The notes: generated by a model not told the origin, from the letters alone. A DNA stretch of 64,000 nt from Streptomyces chrestomyceticus JCM 4735 (GCF_003865135.1 NZ_BHZC01000001.1:1054001-1118000); one strand, 5' to 3'; positions 23,901-32,222 are shown, counted from the stretch's first letter. A program made the numbers and translations.

Positions 23901-24082
23901 GTCCCCGCCGCCTGGGCGACGAGACCGACCGCGCCCGCAAGAACGTGACCGCCCGCATCCGCGACAGTCTGCGCCGCCTGGCACCACACCACCCCGAACT
24001 CGCCGCCCACCTCCAGGCATCCGTCTCGACCGGCGCGCTGTGCCGCTACGCACCGGCCGACGAGACCCGCTGGCGCCTGTGA
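20903..24082 (+). CDS. Large STAND-type AAA ATPase, regulator-like, no visible DNA-binding domain
   Basis: 1059-aa cytosolic protein. Start ATG 20903 lies behind GGAAGGA. An AAA/NB-ARC-like ATPase domain opens the protein: LIGREHSVRML at 5-15, Walker A GEAGIGKTS near residue 34, Walker B VVLEDLHWAD near 140, and the sensor block LLVIGTYRDVE near 170. A winged-helix-like and TPR-rich middle follows (about 270-870). The C-terminal 180 residues (EREFVRHGTVWRLRYAGRTV onward) contain a GxxWxLxYxGxxVHVPDAKGL element and a charged helical region ending in RARKNVTARIRDSLRRL, typical of MalT/LuxR-like ATPases of Streptomyces that lack a LuxR helix-turn-helix. It probably acts as a signal-responsive switch, but no target is indicated by the neighbours. 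Confidence 0.75.
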   Translation: METALIGREHSVRMLRARLERARASHGGLVLVTGEAGIGKTSLVRGAVDEAREHGDLLVVHGACWDSDGTPGFWPWTQAVRSLRRGSAAGEWGAAATAAGGALSVLLGEGTGAGDALRFELFDAVTTLLTVMSRSRPVTVVLEDLHWADAASLNLLEFTAQHAWFERLLVIGTYRDVEVQRPDHPLRPLLPRLAARATTVALTGLAPPQVEELVARTAGSRPDAATAAEVCARTGGNPYFVEETARLWSAGQSVTAVAPGVRAVVRRRLALLGAPTVRLLGAAAVLGRRFERGTLARTAGTPEPVAAGLLGETVAAGLLEPSAGDAYVFTHDLVRESLYDGLAEERRRHLHAAAVRTLRDTAGAGDRARPTDLARHAYFAGPDLDAGEAVDILTAAARHAVSRLASEEAVGHYRRALERLGTGDPHRHVLLALDLGAELQLLGEHERSWLVYEDAATLASGTGDAGLVGRVALTLHSADSRGDGTGLKSRALREAHRVLVPGARPADDGPGPLGAPGGAGPVEEVARRVVAAARAAGDDDALHLGLWARLHAVWEPRTAAQRVDVAGELMEVSRRRADVWMEYLAASMRWVALLELDDPAFLRQFYAMVAGADACGLPRTSMISVIDRSVVHAFMGRFPEADDLLARTLALSGTHANYYQYFIGHHRWALSLLQGSFPEAERAHHATPGQDPLYTHVLAGITALEQGAASTGAVPWPGEGPPGDSVLERGIAPLRVRLLAQSAAASRDPARCRQAHAALEPYRGQWLVSLFGWDISGPAALWSGLLHAAEERWEAAVRDLTAARQSADRLHGRPWSVRARTELARVLLARAGPDDEAQATALLRDTETEARELGMPHIADQSRDLLRSLTSPAQPVAAEREFVRHGTVWRLRYAGRTVHVPDAKGLADLHTLLGRPGQDVPATRLLYPDSAPMAAAAAALGSDAVLDDEAKSRYRRRLEVLDDEIDRAAAGGDDRTAAAYDREREALLTELRNAAGLAGRPRRLGDETDRARKNVTARIRDSLRRLAPHHPELAAHLQASVSTGALCRYAPADETRWRL

Positions 24083-24084
24083 GG

Positions 24085-24136
24085 CCGCCGTACGGCCGTC
24101 CCGCACCCCCGTGTGCGCGGGACGACCGTACGGCGG
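24085..24136. terminator. Strong hairpin between convergent genes
   Basis: CCGCCGTACGG and CGTCCCGC on the left pair with GCGGGACG and CCGTACGGCGG on the right, with a single C/A mismatch between the two blocks and a loop of about ten bases. It lies between two convergent stop codons (24082 and 24150), so it can serve both genes. No U-tract, as is common in Streptomyces. Confidence 0.8.
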
Positions 24137-24149
24137 AGTTGGCGGATGC

Positions 24150-25751
24150 CTAGGCCGTTGCCGAGGCGGGGAGGGGTGCGGTACCGGAGTCGGGGCCGGT
24201 CTTGGTGTCGGCCTCCGGCGGATCGTCGGACAGGTTGCCTTCCATGTCGACCCAGGTGGCGTTCCAGGCGTGTCCCTGTTCGGGTCCGCGTTGCCAGGTG
24301 TGGGTGACACGGCCGTCTGGGCCCCGTCCGAAGACGGAGAGAGAACCGTGCGGATTGAGGACGACGGCGGGGTCGTTGCTCAGGCGGCCGTGGAGCGGCG
24401 TCCACGCCGACCATGGCCCGCCCGTACCCGTCTGCCAGCGGTGATGCAGACCGTCGTCCGTGCCGCGTGCGAACAGCACCATTCCACCGTCCCGCCCGAC
24501 CAGAACCGTGGGACGCCCGCGCACGGACCCTTCCATGTCCACCCACCGGTCGTTCCACGCGTGCCCGTGCTCCGGGCCCCGTTGCCAGGTATGAGTGACA
24601 CGCCCACCAGCGTCGCGGGCGAACACCGACAACGCACCGTTCGGACTCAGAACCACCGCCGGGTCCCCCGCCAGACGACCGTGCAACGGCCCCCACGCCG
24701 ACCACGGTCCCCCGACACCCGTCTGCCAACGATGATGCAGCCCGTCATCGGCGCCGCGCGCGAACAGCACCATCCCACCGTCCCGCCCCACCAGAACCAC
24801 AGGCCGCCCGCGGACCGAACCCTCCATGTCCACCCACCGGTCATGCCACGCATACCCCTGCTCCGGGCCCCGCTGCCAGGTATGAGTGACACGCCCACCA
24901 GCGTCCCGGGCGAACACCGACAACGCACCGTTCGGACTCAGAACCACCGCCGGGTCACTCGCCAACCGTCCACCCAGCGCCACCCAATCAGGCGCCCACT
25001 CCCCCGCCTCCGACTGCCACGTGTGCCACAGCACACCGTCGTCCCCCCGCACGAAGACAACCAGCTTGCCGTAACGCCCCACCAGAGCCCACGGTCGCCC
25101 CACCGCCCGGCTCCCCGGGCGCCCCAGTCCCGTCCACCCCGACCACGCGCCCCCGGGGGCGCTCTGCCACCGGTGCGTGATCCCGCCCGACGCGTCCATC
25201 CCGAAGATCACCATCCCCGAACCGGTGTCCACCACCGACGGGATGCCCACGCTCACCCGGCCGGTCGCCCGGGGAGCCGCGCCCGTCCACCAGGTCGTCT
25301 CCTTGCGGGCGCCGGGCCAGGAGAAGCTGAAGTGGATGTGGTTGGTGTGGGGGTTGCTGCCCCGGTACGGCTGCCAGCCGGCGTCGGGGCGGTTCGCCAT
25401 CCAGATGCGGCGGTTCCAGATCATGTACATGATGCCGAAGCGGCGGGCCAGTGCGTGGGGGTTGCCGTGCCGGTCGGTGGCGTGCAGCCAGTTGATCAAG
25501 TCGTCGGCCAAGTGGGCCTGGCCGTTGACTTCGACGCCCCAGTCCCAGGCCCGGCCTTCCTTGTGCTCGCTCTGTCCGCCGGTGCCGCAGGACCGGCTGA
25601 TGCCCAGGTCCCGGGTGCCCGCGTAGGCGGCGAGGACCAGATCGCGGAAGCCGGTGACGCCGGGTTTGGCCGTGGGGTCGCAGTCGCGCTGCGGGTCGTA
25701 CGGTGCGTACGGGTCGATGCGGGGACCGAAGTCGGGCGCGGTCGGTGCCAT
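24150..25751 (-). CDS. M15-like metallopeptidase domain fused to a lectin-type (PLL-like) beta-propeller
   Basis: 533-aa protein from ATG 25751 behind GGGAG. The N-terminal about 145 residues show an M15/LAS-type zinc site: SEHKEGRAWDW (H-x6-D) and HTNHIHFSF (HxH), a fold used by D-Ala-D-Ala carboxypeptidases and endolysins. From about residue 165 onward come propeller blades of the PLL/fucose-lectin type (patterns GxWSxWTxLGG, DPAVVLSPNGALSVFARDAG, HRWQ), the later ones nearly identical. No signal peptide or Tat motif is visible, although substrates of both domains are normally outside the cell; release by lysis or non-classical export is possible. Peptidoglycan or glycan targeting is inferred from the fold. 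Confidence 0.75.
   Translation of the reverse strand: MAPTAPDFGPRIDPYAPYDPQRDCDPTAKPGVTGFRDLVLAAYAGTRDLGISRSCGTGGQSEHKEGRAWDWGVEVNGQAHLADDLINWLHATDRHGNPHALARRFGIMYMIWNRRIWMANRPDAGWQPYRGSNPHTNHIHFSFSWPGARKETTWWTGAAPRATGRVSVGIPSVVDTGSGMVIFGMDASGGITHRWQSAPGGAWSGWTGLGRPGSRAVGRPWALVGRYGKLVVFVRGDDGVLWHTWQSEAGEWAPDWVALGGRLASDPAVVLSPNGALSVFARDAGGRVTHTWQRGPEQGYAWHDRWVDMEGSVRGRPVVLVGRDGGMVLFARGADDGLHHRWQTGVGGPWSAWGPLHGRLAGDPAVVLSPNGALSVFARDAGGRVTHTWQRGPEHGHAWNDRWVDMEGSVRGRPTVLVGRDGGMVLFARGTDDGLHHRWQTGTGGPWSAWTPLHGRLSNDPAVVLNPHGSLSVFGRGPDGRVTHTWQRGPEQGHAWNATWVDMEGNLSDDPPEADTKTGPDSGTAPLPASATA
24290..25010 (-). repeat. Tandem blade-coding repeats, period about 291 bp
   Basis: The propeller is coded by tandem units of about 97 codons. 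The same word (ATGAGTGACACGCCCACCAG) occurs at 24591 and 24882, 291 bases apart, with long identical runs on both sides. A third, more diverged unit begins near 24300. The similarity extends to synonymous sites, so recent duplication is likely. Confidence 0.8.
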
Positions 25752-25879
25752 GAGGGCTCCCCGGGTCCGGCCACCTCCCGGTGAGGCGGCTCTGCCCTTA
25801 TGGCGCGTGACGGGAACCGGCGGATGCCAGAAGCGATCACGCGGCGCGGGGAAAAACGGTTCTCCGGCGCGACGCGGGG

Positions 25880-26449
25880 CTACTGGCCCACTCGTCCGTC
25901 GATGCGCTCGCGCAACAGGTCGGCGTGCCCGCAATGGCGGGCGTACTCCTCGATCCGGTGCACCAGCAGCTCCCGGACCGAGATGCGGTCCTTGCCCAGG
26001 CGCTCGCCCAGGTCCGGGTGGCCGGCCAGCGCGGCGTCGGTGGCGGCCTGTTCGCGCTCCAGGTCGCGGTAGGCGGCGTCGACCTGGGCCTGTTCGGCGG
26101 CGGCCTTGTCGAAGTCCGCGTCGCGCGCGCCGTACAGCTTCGGCAGCGGGTCGCCGTCGCTGATCCAGTTGCGCCAGTCCCGTTCCACCTCGGCGAGGTG
26201 CCGGACCAGGCCGAGCAGGGACATCGTCGACGGTGGTACCGACCGGCGGGCCAGTTGCTCCGCGTCCAGGCCCTCGCACTTCATACGGAGGGTGGTCCGG
26301 TAGTTCGTCAGGAAATCCTGCAACGTCGCGAGCTCGCCCTCCGGGGCGGCGCCCTCGGTGTCGCGGGGGTCGTCGTCCGGATCGACCCACATGTCGGGGT
26401 AGGTGGTTGCCCGGGTCCATCGTGCGGGTTGGTCAGTCATGCGTACCAT
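25880..26449 (-). CDS. DinB-like (DUF664) family protein
   Basis: 189-aa four-helix-bundle protein of the DinB/DUF664 group. Key blocks are LQDFLTNYRTTLRMKCEGLD, then SMSLLGLVRHLAEVERDWRN around residues 75-95, where the bundle's first metal-binding His is expected, and ISVRELLVHRIEEYARHCGH around 155-175, which supplies the other His residues. Members include mycothiol-dependent enzymes in actinobacteria, which makes a thiol-transfer or detoxification role plausible. ATG 26449 is used here; ATG 26437, four codons later, is equally possible since neither has a clear ribosome binding site. Same strand as the M15-like gene but 128 bases apart. Confidence 0.75.
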   Translation of the reverse strand: MVRMTDQPARWTRATTYPDMWVDPDDDPRDTEGAAPEGELATLQDFLTNYRTTLRMKCEGLDAEQLARRSVPPSTMSLLGLVRHLAEVERDWRNWISDGDPLPKLYGARDADFDKAAAEQAQVDAAYRDLEREQAATDAALAGHPDLGERLGKDRISVRELLVHRIEEYARHCGHADLLRERIDGRVGQ

Positions 26450-26549
26450 GGTCGGCTGCGCGGGCCGGGCTCGCCAGTGTCCGGTCGATCAGAACTCCGC
26501 CGCGGTACGCACCGGCGATGGGCCGGGCCGGAACCTGGCGTGGCTCGGG

Positions 26550-27128
26550 CTAGGACTGACCGAGAGGGAAACTCATGAACAGCGCCGTCTCCCCCTCGGA
26601 CGCGGTGCCGTCGTACAGCGTCGTGTCCAGGCCGCAGAAGCCGAATCCCATCCGCTGGTAGGCGCGGACGGCCGGGCCGTTGATGTTCGTGACTTCCAGC
26701 CATACGTGCCCGGCGCCGCACTCCCGGGCCCGTTCGACGGCGAGCTCCATCAGCCTGCGGCCGATCCCCCGGCCCTGGTACGGCCCGGCCACCTCGATGT
26801 CGGCGATGGTCAGCCGCCGGTTCCAGGGCTCGTACGCGGTGTCCACATAGCCGCACACGCGATCACCGTCCAGCGCGACGAACCGGCGCTCGCCGTCCGA
26901 AACCTCGTCGTTCTCCGGCTCGTCGTCGGGGAACACCTTGTGCACCGGTGGGTCCAGCGGCACTGGCCGAAGAGTGAACCCGTCTTCGGAGCGGACGACC
27001 TCGAAAGCGGTGTCGGAGGTGAACTCGCCCTTGATGACGGCGGACCGGTCGCTCTCGCTCTCCGCCACCCGACAGGTGATGGCCTCCGCCACCTCACCCC
27101 TCGCTGACCTGCTGTGTGTTGACGCCAC
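26550..27128 (-). CDS. sat: Streptothricin acetyltransferase-like GNAT
   Basis: 192-aa GNAT acetyltransferase closely patterned on streptothricin N-acetyltransferases: an N-terminal EFTSDTAFEVVRSEDGF block, PPVHKVFPDDE with an acidic linker, NRRLTIADIEVAGPYQGRGI (acetyl-CoA pyrophosphate loop Q-x-x-G-x-G), GHVWLEVTNINGPAVRAYQR, and MGFGFCGLDTTLYDGTASEG near the end. Such enzymes acetylate the beta-lysine amine of streptothricin and confer resistance. GTG 27128 was chosen because family members start at this point (ASTHSRS); an ATG nine codons upstream is possible. No streptothricin genes are near, so this is probably a housekeeping resistance gene, as in many Streptomyces. Specificity is inferred from pattern only. 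Confidence 0.78.
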   Translation of the reverse strand: MASTHSRSARGEVAEAITCRVAESESDRSAVIKGEFTSDTAFEVVRSEDGFTLRPVPLDPPVHKVFPDDEPENDEVSDGERRFVALDGDRVCGYVDTAYEPWNRRLTIADIEVAGPYQGRGIGRRLMELAVERARECGAGHVWLEVTNINGPAVRAYQRMGFGFCGLDTTLYDGTASEGETALFMSFPLGQS

Positions 27129-27278
27129 GTGCTTACCGTACCGTTCCGGCACCACTCGACGCCCGGCGTGTCCTGTCCCGCTCTTCCGGCTACCGCCAGG
27201 TGAGCGTTAGCTGTCCGTTAGGTCGGCATCAGGCCAGGGGCGGGACGCGGGAGCGCGGGAGGAGGGAGGAGGCAGTGC

Positions 27279-27350
27279 GTGGAGGAGGCCGAACCGGCGC
27301 GGAGACTGCTGCGGGCGATGGACGAGGTGCCGTCGTTCCCGGAGGTCTGA
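27279..27350 (+). pseudogene. Truncated methyltransferase N-terminus
   Basis: GTG 27279 behind a GGAGGGAGGAG stretch encodes EPARRLLRAMDEVPSFPEV and then stops. The block resembles the N-terminal helix before the SAM motif in some class I methyltransferases. The rest of the gene is missing. The surrounding gap (27129-27470) holds nothing else I can name. Confidence 0.35.
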
Positions 27351-27470
27351 GCGCCGGTTCGCGGTTCGCTTCCGTCGCCGCCCCCATGAGGCGACGAGAG
27401 GTGCGGGGCTACCCGTACCCCACGGTCACGGCGGTCGTGACCGGGAAGCGCGGGCAGTGGGAGCGCGATG

Positions 27471-29096
27471 TCACCGGGAGCCGCCGTCGCCCAGTGTCGG
27501 CAGGTAGCGCGGCGCCCGCCAGGCGTTCAGACGGTGTTCCACCGCCGCTCCCAGGGCCAGCAGCTTGGCGTCCTGGTGGTTTCCGGCCGTCAGGAGTACG
27601 CCGACGGGCAGTTCGCCCACAGAACCGGCGGGGACGGACAGCGAGGGGTAGCCGGCCACGGCCGCGGGGGTGGACGACGGGATCACGTCGTTGTCGCCCC
27701 GCGCGCAGTCGGTCGTCCACGCGGGCGGGTTCGTCGGCGCGGCGATGGCGTCCAGGCGGTGGGCGGCCAGGGTCTCGTCGATGGACCGCTGGGAGAGGTC
27801 CTTCAGTTCGGCGCGCATCGCCCGGTATCCCGGATCGGTGGTGGGCGGTGCGACGAGGGCCTGTTCGAACAGTTCCTGCCCGGCGAAGCAGGTGCGTTCG
27901 GCCGGGTGGGCGCGGTTGAACTCGATCAGTTCGGCGAGGTTGCGCGGGCCCTTGCGGGTGGCGAGGTAGGCGTCGATGTCCCGGTGGAACTCGCTCAGCA
28001 GGGCGGGGAACTCCAGCTCGGCGAGCCGCTTCTGGTACGGCGGCGTCACCTCGACCACCTGCGCCCCGGCCTTGCGCAACTGTGCCGCCGTACGGGACAT
28101 CACGGCGTCCACCTCGGCGCCGAGCGACGGCAGCCGCCACAGTCCGATCCGTTTGCCGCGCAGCGAACCGGGGTGCCGCTCCGCCGCCTCCGCGAGAGCG
28201 CGGGCGGCGTCCGGCCGGCTCCCGGTGGCCCCGCCGCTGAGCACCGAGAGGGTGAGCGCCGCGTCGGTGACGTTGCGTGCCATGGGCCCCGCGGTGTCCT
28301 GCTCGGCGGAGATCGGTACGACGCCGGAGCCGCTGACCAGGCCGAGGCTGGGTTTGTGGCCGACCACACCGGTCATCCCCGCCGGGCACACGATGGAGCC
28401 GTCCGTCTCGGTTCCGATCGCCACCTGCGCCAGCGACGCGGCGAGGGCGGCGGCCGATCCGGCGGACGAGCCGCACGGGTTGCGGTCCAGTACGTACGGG
28501 TTGTGGGCCTGCCCGCCGACCGCCGACCAGCCCGATGTCGGCTTCGTCGCGCGGAAGTTCGCCCATTCCGACAGGTTGGTCTTGCCGAGGATCACCGCGC
28601 CCGCCTCCCGGAGCCGCGTCACCAGGTCGGCGTCGGTGTCCGGCGGACTGCCGGCCAGGGCCAGCGATCCGGCCGTGGTGGGCATGTCGCGGGTGTCGAT
28701 GTTGTCCTTGAGGAGGACGGGGATGCCGTCCAGCGGCCCCAGGATGTCGCCGCGCCGGTGTCTGGCGTCGCTGGCGGCTGCCTGGCGCAGGGCGGTGGGG
28801 TCGGTGCGCAGGACCGCGTTGATTTTGGGGTCGACGGTCTTGATGCGGTTCAGGTAGGCCCGGGTCAGTGCCGAGGAGGTCAGGGCGCCGTCCGCCATCC
28901 GCGTCTGCAACTCCGGGATGGTCACGGTGTCGAGGTCGATGCCCGGCAGCGCGGACGACCCGGCGGGCGCCCCTGCGGACGGCGACGCTCCGCCCGTGCC
29001 GGGCCCGGCGGCTTCGGCGCGGGGGCCCGGTACGCCCGTGGCCAGGGAGCCGGTGACCAGGAAGGCGATCAGTGTGGCAATTCTCCGCTTCACCAT
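27471..29096 (-). CDS. Secreted amidase (amidase signature family)
   Basis: 541-aa enzyme with a Sec signal peptide (1-29, cut after AEA) from ATG 29096. The amidase-signature Ser-cisSer-Lys triad is visible: Lys in GIPVLLKDNIDTRDMP (about 127), the Gly/Ser-rich CGSSAGSAAALAASLAQVAI (about 205) and the nucleophile region GTETDGSIVCPAGMTGVVGH (about 225). The rest of the domain, through APTNPPAW and the closing HRLNAWRAPRYLP, is intact and of normal length. Members hydrolyse C-N bonds in peptides, aryl amides or amidated cell-wall parts; here the enzyme acts outside the membrane. It is transcribed away from the DD-peptidase gene at 29308; the start has no obvious ribosome binding site. Confidence 0.85.
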   Translation of the reverse strand: MVKRRIATLIAFLVTGSLATGVPGPRAEAAGPGTGGASPSAGAPAGSSALPGIDLDTVTIPELQTRMADGALTSSALTRAYLNRIKTVDPKINAVLRTDPTALRQAAASDARHRRGDILGPLDGIPVLLKDNIDTRDMPTTAGSLALAGSPPDTDADLVTRLREAGAVILGKTNLSEWANFRATKPTSGWSAVGGQAHNPYVLDRNPCGSSAGSAAALAASLAQVAIGTETDGSIVCPAGMTGVVGHKPSLGLVSGSGVVPISAEQDTAGPMARNVTDAALTLSVLSGGATGSRPDAARALAEAAERHPGSLRGKRIGLWRLPSLGAEVDAVMSRTAAQLRKAGAQVVEVTPPYQKRLAELEFPALLSEFHRDIDAYLATRKGPRNLAELIEFNRAHPAERTCFAGQELFEQALVAPPTTDPGYRAMRAELKDLSQRSIDETLAAHRLDAIAAPTNPPAWTTDCARGDNDVIPSSTPAAVAGYPSLSVPAGSVGELPVGVLLTAGNHQDAKLLALGAAVEHRLNAWRAPRYLPTLGDGGSR

Positions 29097-29307
29097 GAGG
29101 GACAGCCGACTACACGGGGCGCTCGCGGCGCAAGGGCCTCGCTCCGCTTCCCCGCGCCGGCCGTCCCGGTCCTGAGGTGGCGCGCCGACGCGGCACGATC
29201 CAGCCGGAACAGGGGGGTTGAGTACACCGGTACTTGGGGGTTTTCCGCAGTGCGCACGAACGGCTGTGCCTCTAGCGTCTGTCGGTGTGAGACATCCACA
29301 AAACCTT

Positions 29308-30570
29308 ATGAAGAGATCATCCGCCGGGACGCGCCGGCCGGGGCGGTGTGCGGCGCTGTTGGCGACGGCGTCGGTCGTCCTGGCCCTCGCCGCGCCGGTC
29401 GCGGAGGCGGCCGGGACGGGCGGGCCGGGCGCGGGCGCGGCGGACACCGCCGGACGCCCCTCCAGCCCCGACGCCTGCGCGGCAGCGCGCAGTTCGCTCA
29501 CCGCCTCCCTGGACACGCTCGTCACCCGGCACGGGATACCGGGCGTCGCCGCCGAACTGACCGACCCGCGCTGCGGCCGGTGGGACACCGCCCGTGGTGT
29601 GGCCGACCGGGAGACCGGGCGCCCGATGCGTGCCGAGGACCGGTTCAGGATCGGGAGCGTGACCAAGACGTTCACCGCGACGGTCGTCCTGCAGCTCGTC
29701 GCGGAGGGCCGGATCGCACTGGACGCGCCGGTCGAGCGCTACCTGCCCGGACTGATCCGCGGCGGCGACGGCCACGGCTACGACGGCCGCACGATCACCG
29801 TACGGCAGTTGCTCCAGCACACCAGCGGCCTTCCCGACTACACCGCGGCCCTCGTCCAGCTTCCCGTGGAGCAGTGGCGGTTCCGCCACGCCGAACCCCG
29901 CGAACTGATCGCCACCGCCCTGAAGATACCGCCTCCCGAGAAGAAGTGGCACTACTCGACCACCAACTACCTCCTCGCCGGTCTCATCGTCGAGAAGGTC
30001 ACCGGGCACGGGGTCGAGTCGGAAGTGACCCGCCGGATCCTCCGGCCGCTCGGCCTGGGCGACACCTACTGGCCCGGCGACAGTACGCGCATCCGCGGTT
30101 CGCACTCGCACAGTTACTTCTCCGCCACCGACGAGCCGGACGCACCGCTGGCCGACGGCACCGAGTGGAACATGACCTTCGGCGGCGCCGGCGGCGCCCT
30201 GGTCTCCACGCCCGCCGACGTGAACCGGTTCTTCCGCGCCCTGTTCGGCGGGAAGCTGCTGCCCGCGCGCCAGCTCGCCGAGATGAAGCGCACCGTGCCC
30301 GCCGACCCGGGCCGGCTGTGGCCCGGCGCCCGGTACGGACTCGGGCTGATCGCCTCGCCGCTGGAGTGCGGCGGCTGGTGGTGGGGGCACGGCGGGACGG
30401 TGCCCGGCGGACACCGCGCGCTGGGCGCTGTCGGCCCCGGCGGCCGGAGCATCGCGCTCGCCCTGACCGCGGTGCCCAGCACCGAACAGGCCGAAGCCGA
30501 TTACCGGGCGACCGCTGAGACCGCCTTCTGCGCTCCCACCGGCGACCACCAGCTCAAGGAGACCTCATGA
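29308..30570 (+). CDS. Secreted serine DD-peptidase / class C beta-lactamase-like protein
   Basis: 420-aa enzyme with a signal peptide (1-37) from ATG 29308; GTG 29287 is an upstream alternative. All three active-site motifs of the penicillin-recognising serine family are present: SVTK (SxxK, in RFRIGSVTKTFTATVVL), YSTTN (YxN, in KKWHYSTTNYLLAG) and HGG near the C-terminus (WWWGHGGTVPGG). The mature fold with GLPDYT and STPADVNRFFRALFGG matches R61-type D-Ala-D-Ala carboxypeptidases. It probably trims peptidoglycan stem peptides outside the membrane. Its stop overlaps the ATG of the next gene (ATGA), so the two are translationally coupled. Confidence 0.85.
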   Translation: MKRSSAGTRRPGRCAALLATASVVLALAAPVAEAAGTGGPGAGAADTAGRPSSPDACAAARSSLTASLDTLVTRHGIPGVAAELTDPRCGRWDTARGVADRETGRPMRAEDRFRIGSVTKTFTATVVLQLVAEGRIALDAPVERYLPGLIRGGDGHGYDGRTITVRQLLQHTSGLPDYTAALVQLPVEQWRFRHAEPRELIATALKIPPPEKKWHYSTTNYLLAGLIVEKVTGHGVESEVTRRILRPLGLGDTYWPGDSTRIRGSHSHSYFSATDEPDAPLADGTEWNMTFGGAGGALVSTPADVNRFFRALFGGKLLPARQLAEMKRTVPADPGRLWPGARYGLGLIASPLECGGWWWGHGGTVPGGHRALGAVGPGGRSIALALTAVPSTEQAEADYRATAETAFCAPTGDHQLKETS

Positions 30571-32204
30571 CCGGCCCCGGTCCGGCGCCCGCTTCCGGAG
30601 TGGTGACCGCACCCGCCCCGATGACCGCCACCCGCCCGGCGACCGCATCCAGCCCGGCGGCCATCTCCCGCCGAGCCGTGCGCCGCTCCGCGACAATCGC
30701 CTTGGCCCTGGCGGCCTGCCTCGCCACCTCCCCCGGCCTGGCCCGTGCCGCCGCGCCCGCCCCCGCTCCCGGCCTCAGCGGCTACTACCACCAGCACCTC
30801 ACCTGGGGCCGTTGCGCCACGGGCCCCGACGACGCGGCGGGCCGCGACCTCGACCGGGCCGGCGTGCAGTGCGCGGACGTGACCGTACCGCTCGACTACG
30901 CCGCTCCCCAGGGCCGTACGATCAGCATCGCCGTCTCCCGGCTCAAGGCGACCGACACCCGCCACCGCATCGGCGCGATCCTGCTCAACAACGGCGGACC
31001 CGGCGGCCCCGCCCTGTCGTCTCCGCCGGACATCCGCAAAGCGATGAAGAAGGTCGGGCCGCGCTACGACATCATCGGCTTCGACCCGCGCTTCGTCGGC
31101 CGCAGCACCCCGCTGAACTGCGGCTGGCCCGTGGGTACCCACTTCGTCTCGGCCGGTCTGAGCCGTGCGAGCTTCGAGCGCCAGGTCGCCTTCCAGAAGA
31201 GCTTGGCCGACAAGTGCCGGGCCGCCGCGCCGACGGTCCTGCCGCACATCAGCACCCGCAACACGGCCCGCGACATGGACGTCATCAGGGGCGCGCTCGG
31301 CGAACGGAAGATCTCCTACCTGGGCTACTCGTACGGCACCTACCTGGGCACCGTCTACACCCAGATGTTCCCCGGCCGCTACGACCGGGTCGTACTCGAC
31401 GGAGCGCTCGCACCCGACGACTACACACCCCGGCAGCTTCGGTACGCCATCGAGGAGAACGACCGGGCCCTCGCCGCCTGGGCCGACTGGGCGGCCCGCC
31501 GCGACGCCACGTACCACCTCGGCCGTACGCGCTCCCAGGTGCTCGCCACCATCGGCCGGGTCCTCGAAGCGTCCGCGCAGCGCCCGCTGACGATCGGCAC
31601 CGCGCCGGAACGCTACCGTATCGACGACACGCAGATTCCGTTCCTGCTCTTCGCCGCGATATCCGACGACACCGACCGGACGCGGGCCGTACTCGGCGAG
31701 CAGCTCTCCGTACTGGTCAAGGCCGCGGCCGGGCAACCGACCCGGCTGTCCCCGGAGTTCGTTCAACTGCTGCGGTTCCTCCAGACCGACGACGAGCCCG
31801 GCGGCGTGCAGGCCGCGATCATGTGCGGGGACAAGCCCGCACCGCGCGACCCCGAGGTCTACTGGCGGGACATCCAGCGCGACCGCGCCAAGCACCCGTT
31901 GCTCGGTCCGATGGCCGACAACATCGGCCCGTGCGCCTTCTGGGACCGGCCACGCGAAGAGCCCACCCAGGTACGGCGTGACGCCCCGGCCCTGATCGTC
32001 GCCGCCACCGGCGACCCTCGGACCACGTACCGGAGCAGTCTGGCACTGCACGGCCTGCTGCCGAGTTCCCGGCTCGTCACGCTCAAGGGTGCCAACCGCC
32101 ACGCCCTCTACGGTGAATACGGCAACGCCTGCGTGGACGCCAAGGTCAACCGGTACCTGGCCACCGGCAAACTGCCGGCGGCGGACGAGACCTGCGTCAA
32201 GTAG
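30567..32204 (+). CDS. Secreted S33 alpha/beta hydrolase, tripeptidyl aminopeptidase-like
   Basis: 545-aa enzyme of the tripeptidyl aminopeptidase (TAP/SlpD) group. A long N-terminal region (1-62) ends in a hydrophobic signal segment (IALALAACLATSPGLARAAA). The oxyanion block NNGGPGGPALSS (about 135), the nucleophile elbow YLGYSYGTYLG (about 252), an Asp in ATGDPRTTY (about 478) and the His in GANRHALYGEYG (about 508) give a complete triad. Cysteines near the C-terminus (GNACVD, DETCVK) fit the disulfides of this family. It cleaves short peptides from free N-termini outside the cell. Coupled by a 4-base overlap to the DD-peptidase gene, which suggests joint processing of peptides or cell-wall fragments. 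Confidence 0.85.
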   Translation: MTGPGPAPASGVVTAPAPMTATRPATASSPAAISRRAVRRSATIALALAACLATSPGLARAAAPAPAPGLSGYYHQHLTWGRCATGPDDAAGRDLDRAGVQCADVTVPLDYAAPQGRTISIAVSRLKATDTRHRIGAILLNNGGPGGPALSSPPDIRKAMKKVGPRYDIIGFDPRFVGRSTPLNCGWPVGTHFVSAGLSRASFERQVAFQKSLADKCRAAAPTVLPHISTRNTARDMDVIRGALGERKISYLGYSYGTYLGTVYTQMFPGRYDRVVLDGALAPDDYTPRQLRYAIEENDRALAAWADWAARRDATYHLGRTRSQVLATIGRVLEASAQRPLTIGTAPERYRIDDTQIPFLLFAAISDDTDRTRAVLGEQLSVLVKAAAGQPTRLSPEFVQLLRFLQTDDEPGGVQAAIMCGDKPAPRDPEVYWRDIQRDRAKHPLLGPMADNIGPCAFWDRPREEPTQVRRDAPALIVAATGDPRTTYRSSLALHGLLPSSRLVTLKGANRHALYGEYGNACVDAKVNRYLATGKLPAADETCVK

Positions 32205-32222
32205 GCCCTCCCGTCCACCCCT

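Noticed and set aside
20675..24310. Long antisense frame (about 1200 codons) opposite the AAA ATPase gene
   Set aside because: High GC makes long spurious frames; composition is Gly/Arg/Pro-rich with no domain, while the plus strand has intact Walker motifs and a ribosome site.
27468..30518. Long plus-strand frame across the amidase and DD-peptidase genes
   Set aside because: It crosses two oppositely oriented real genes with complete active sites; no own homology.
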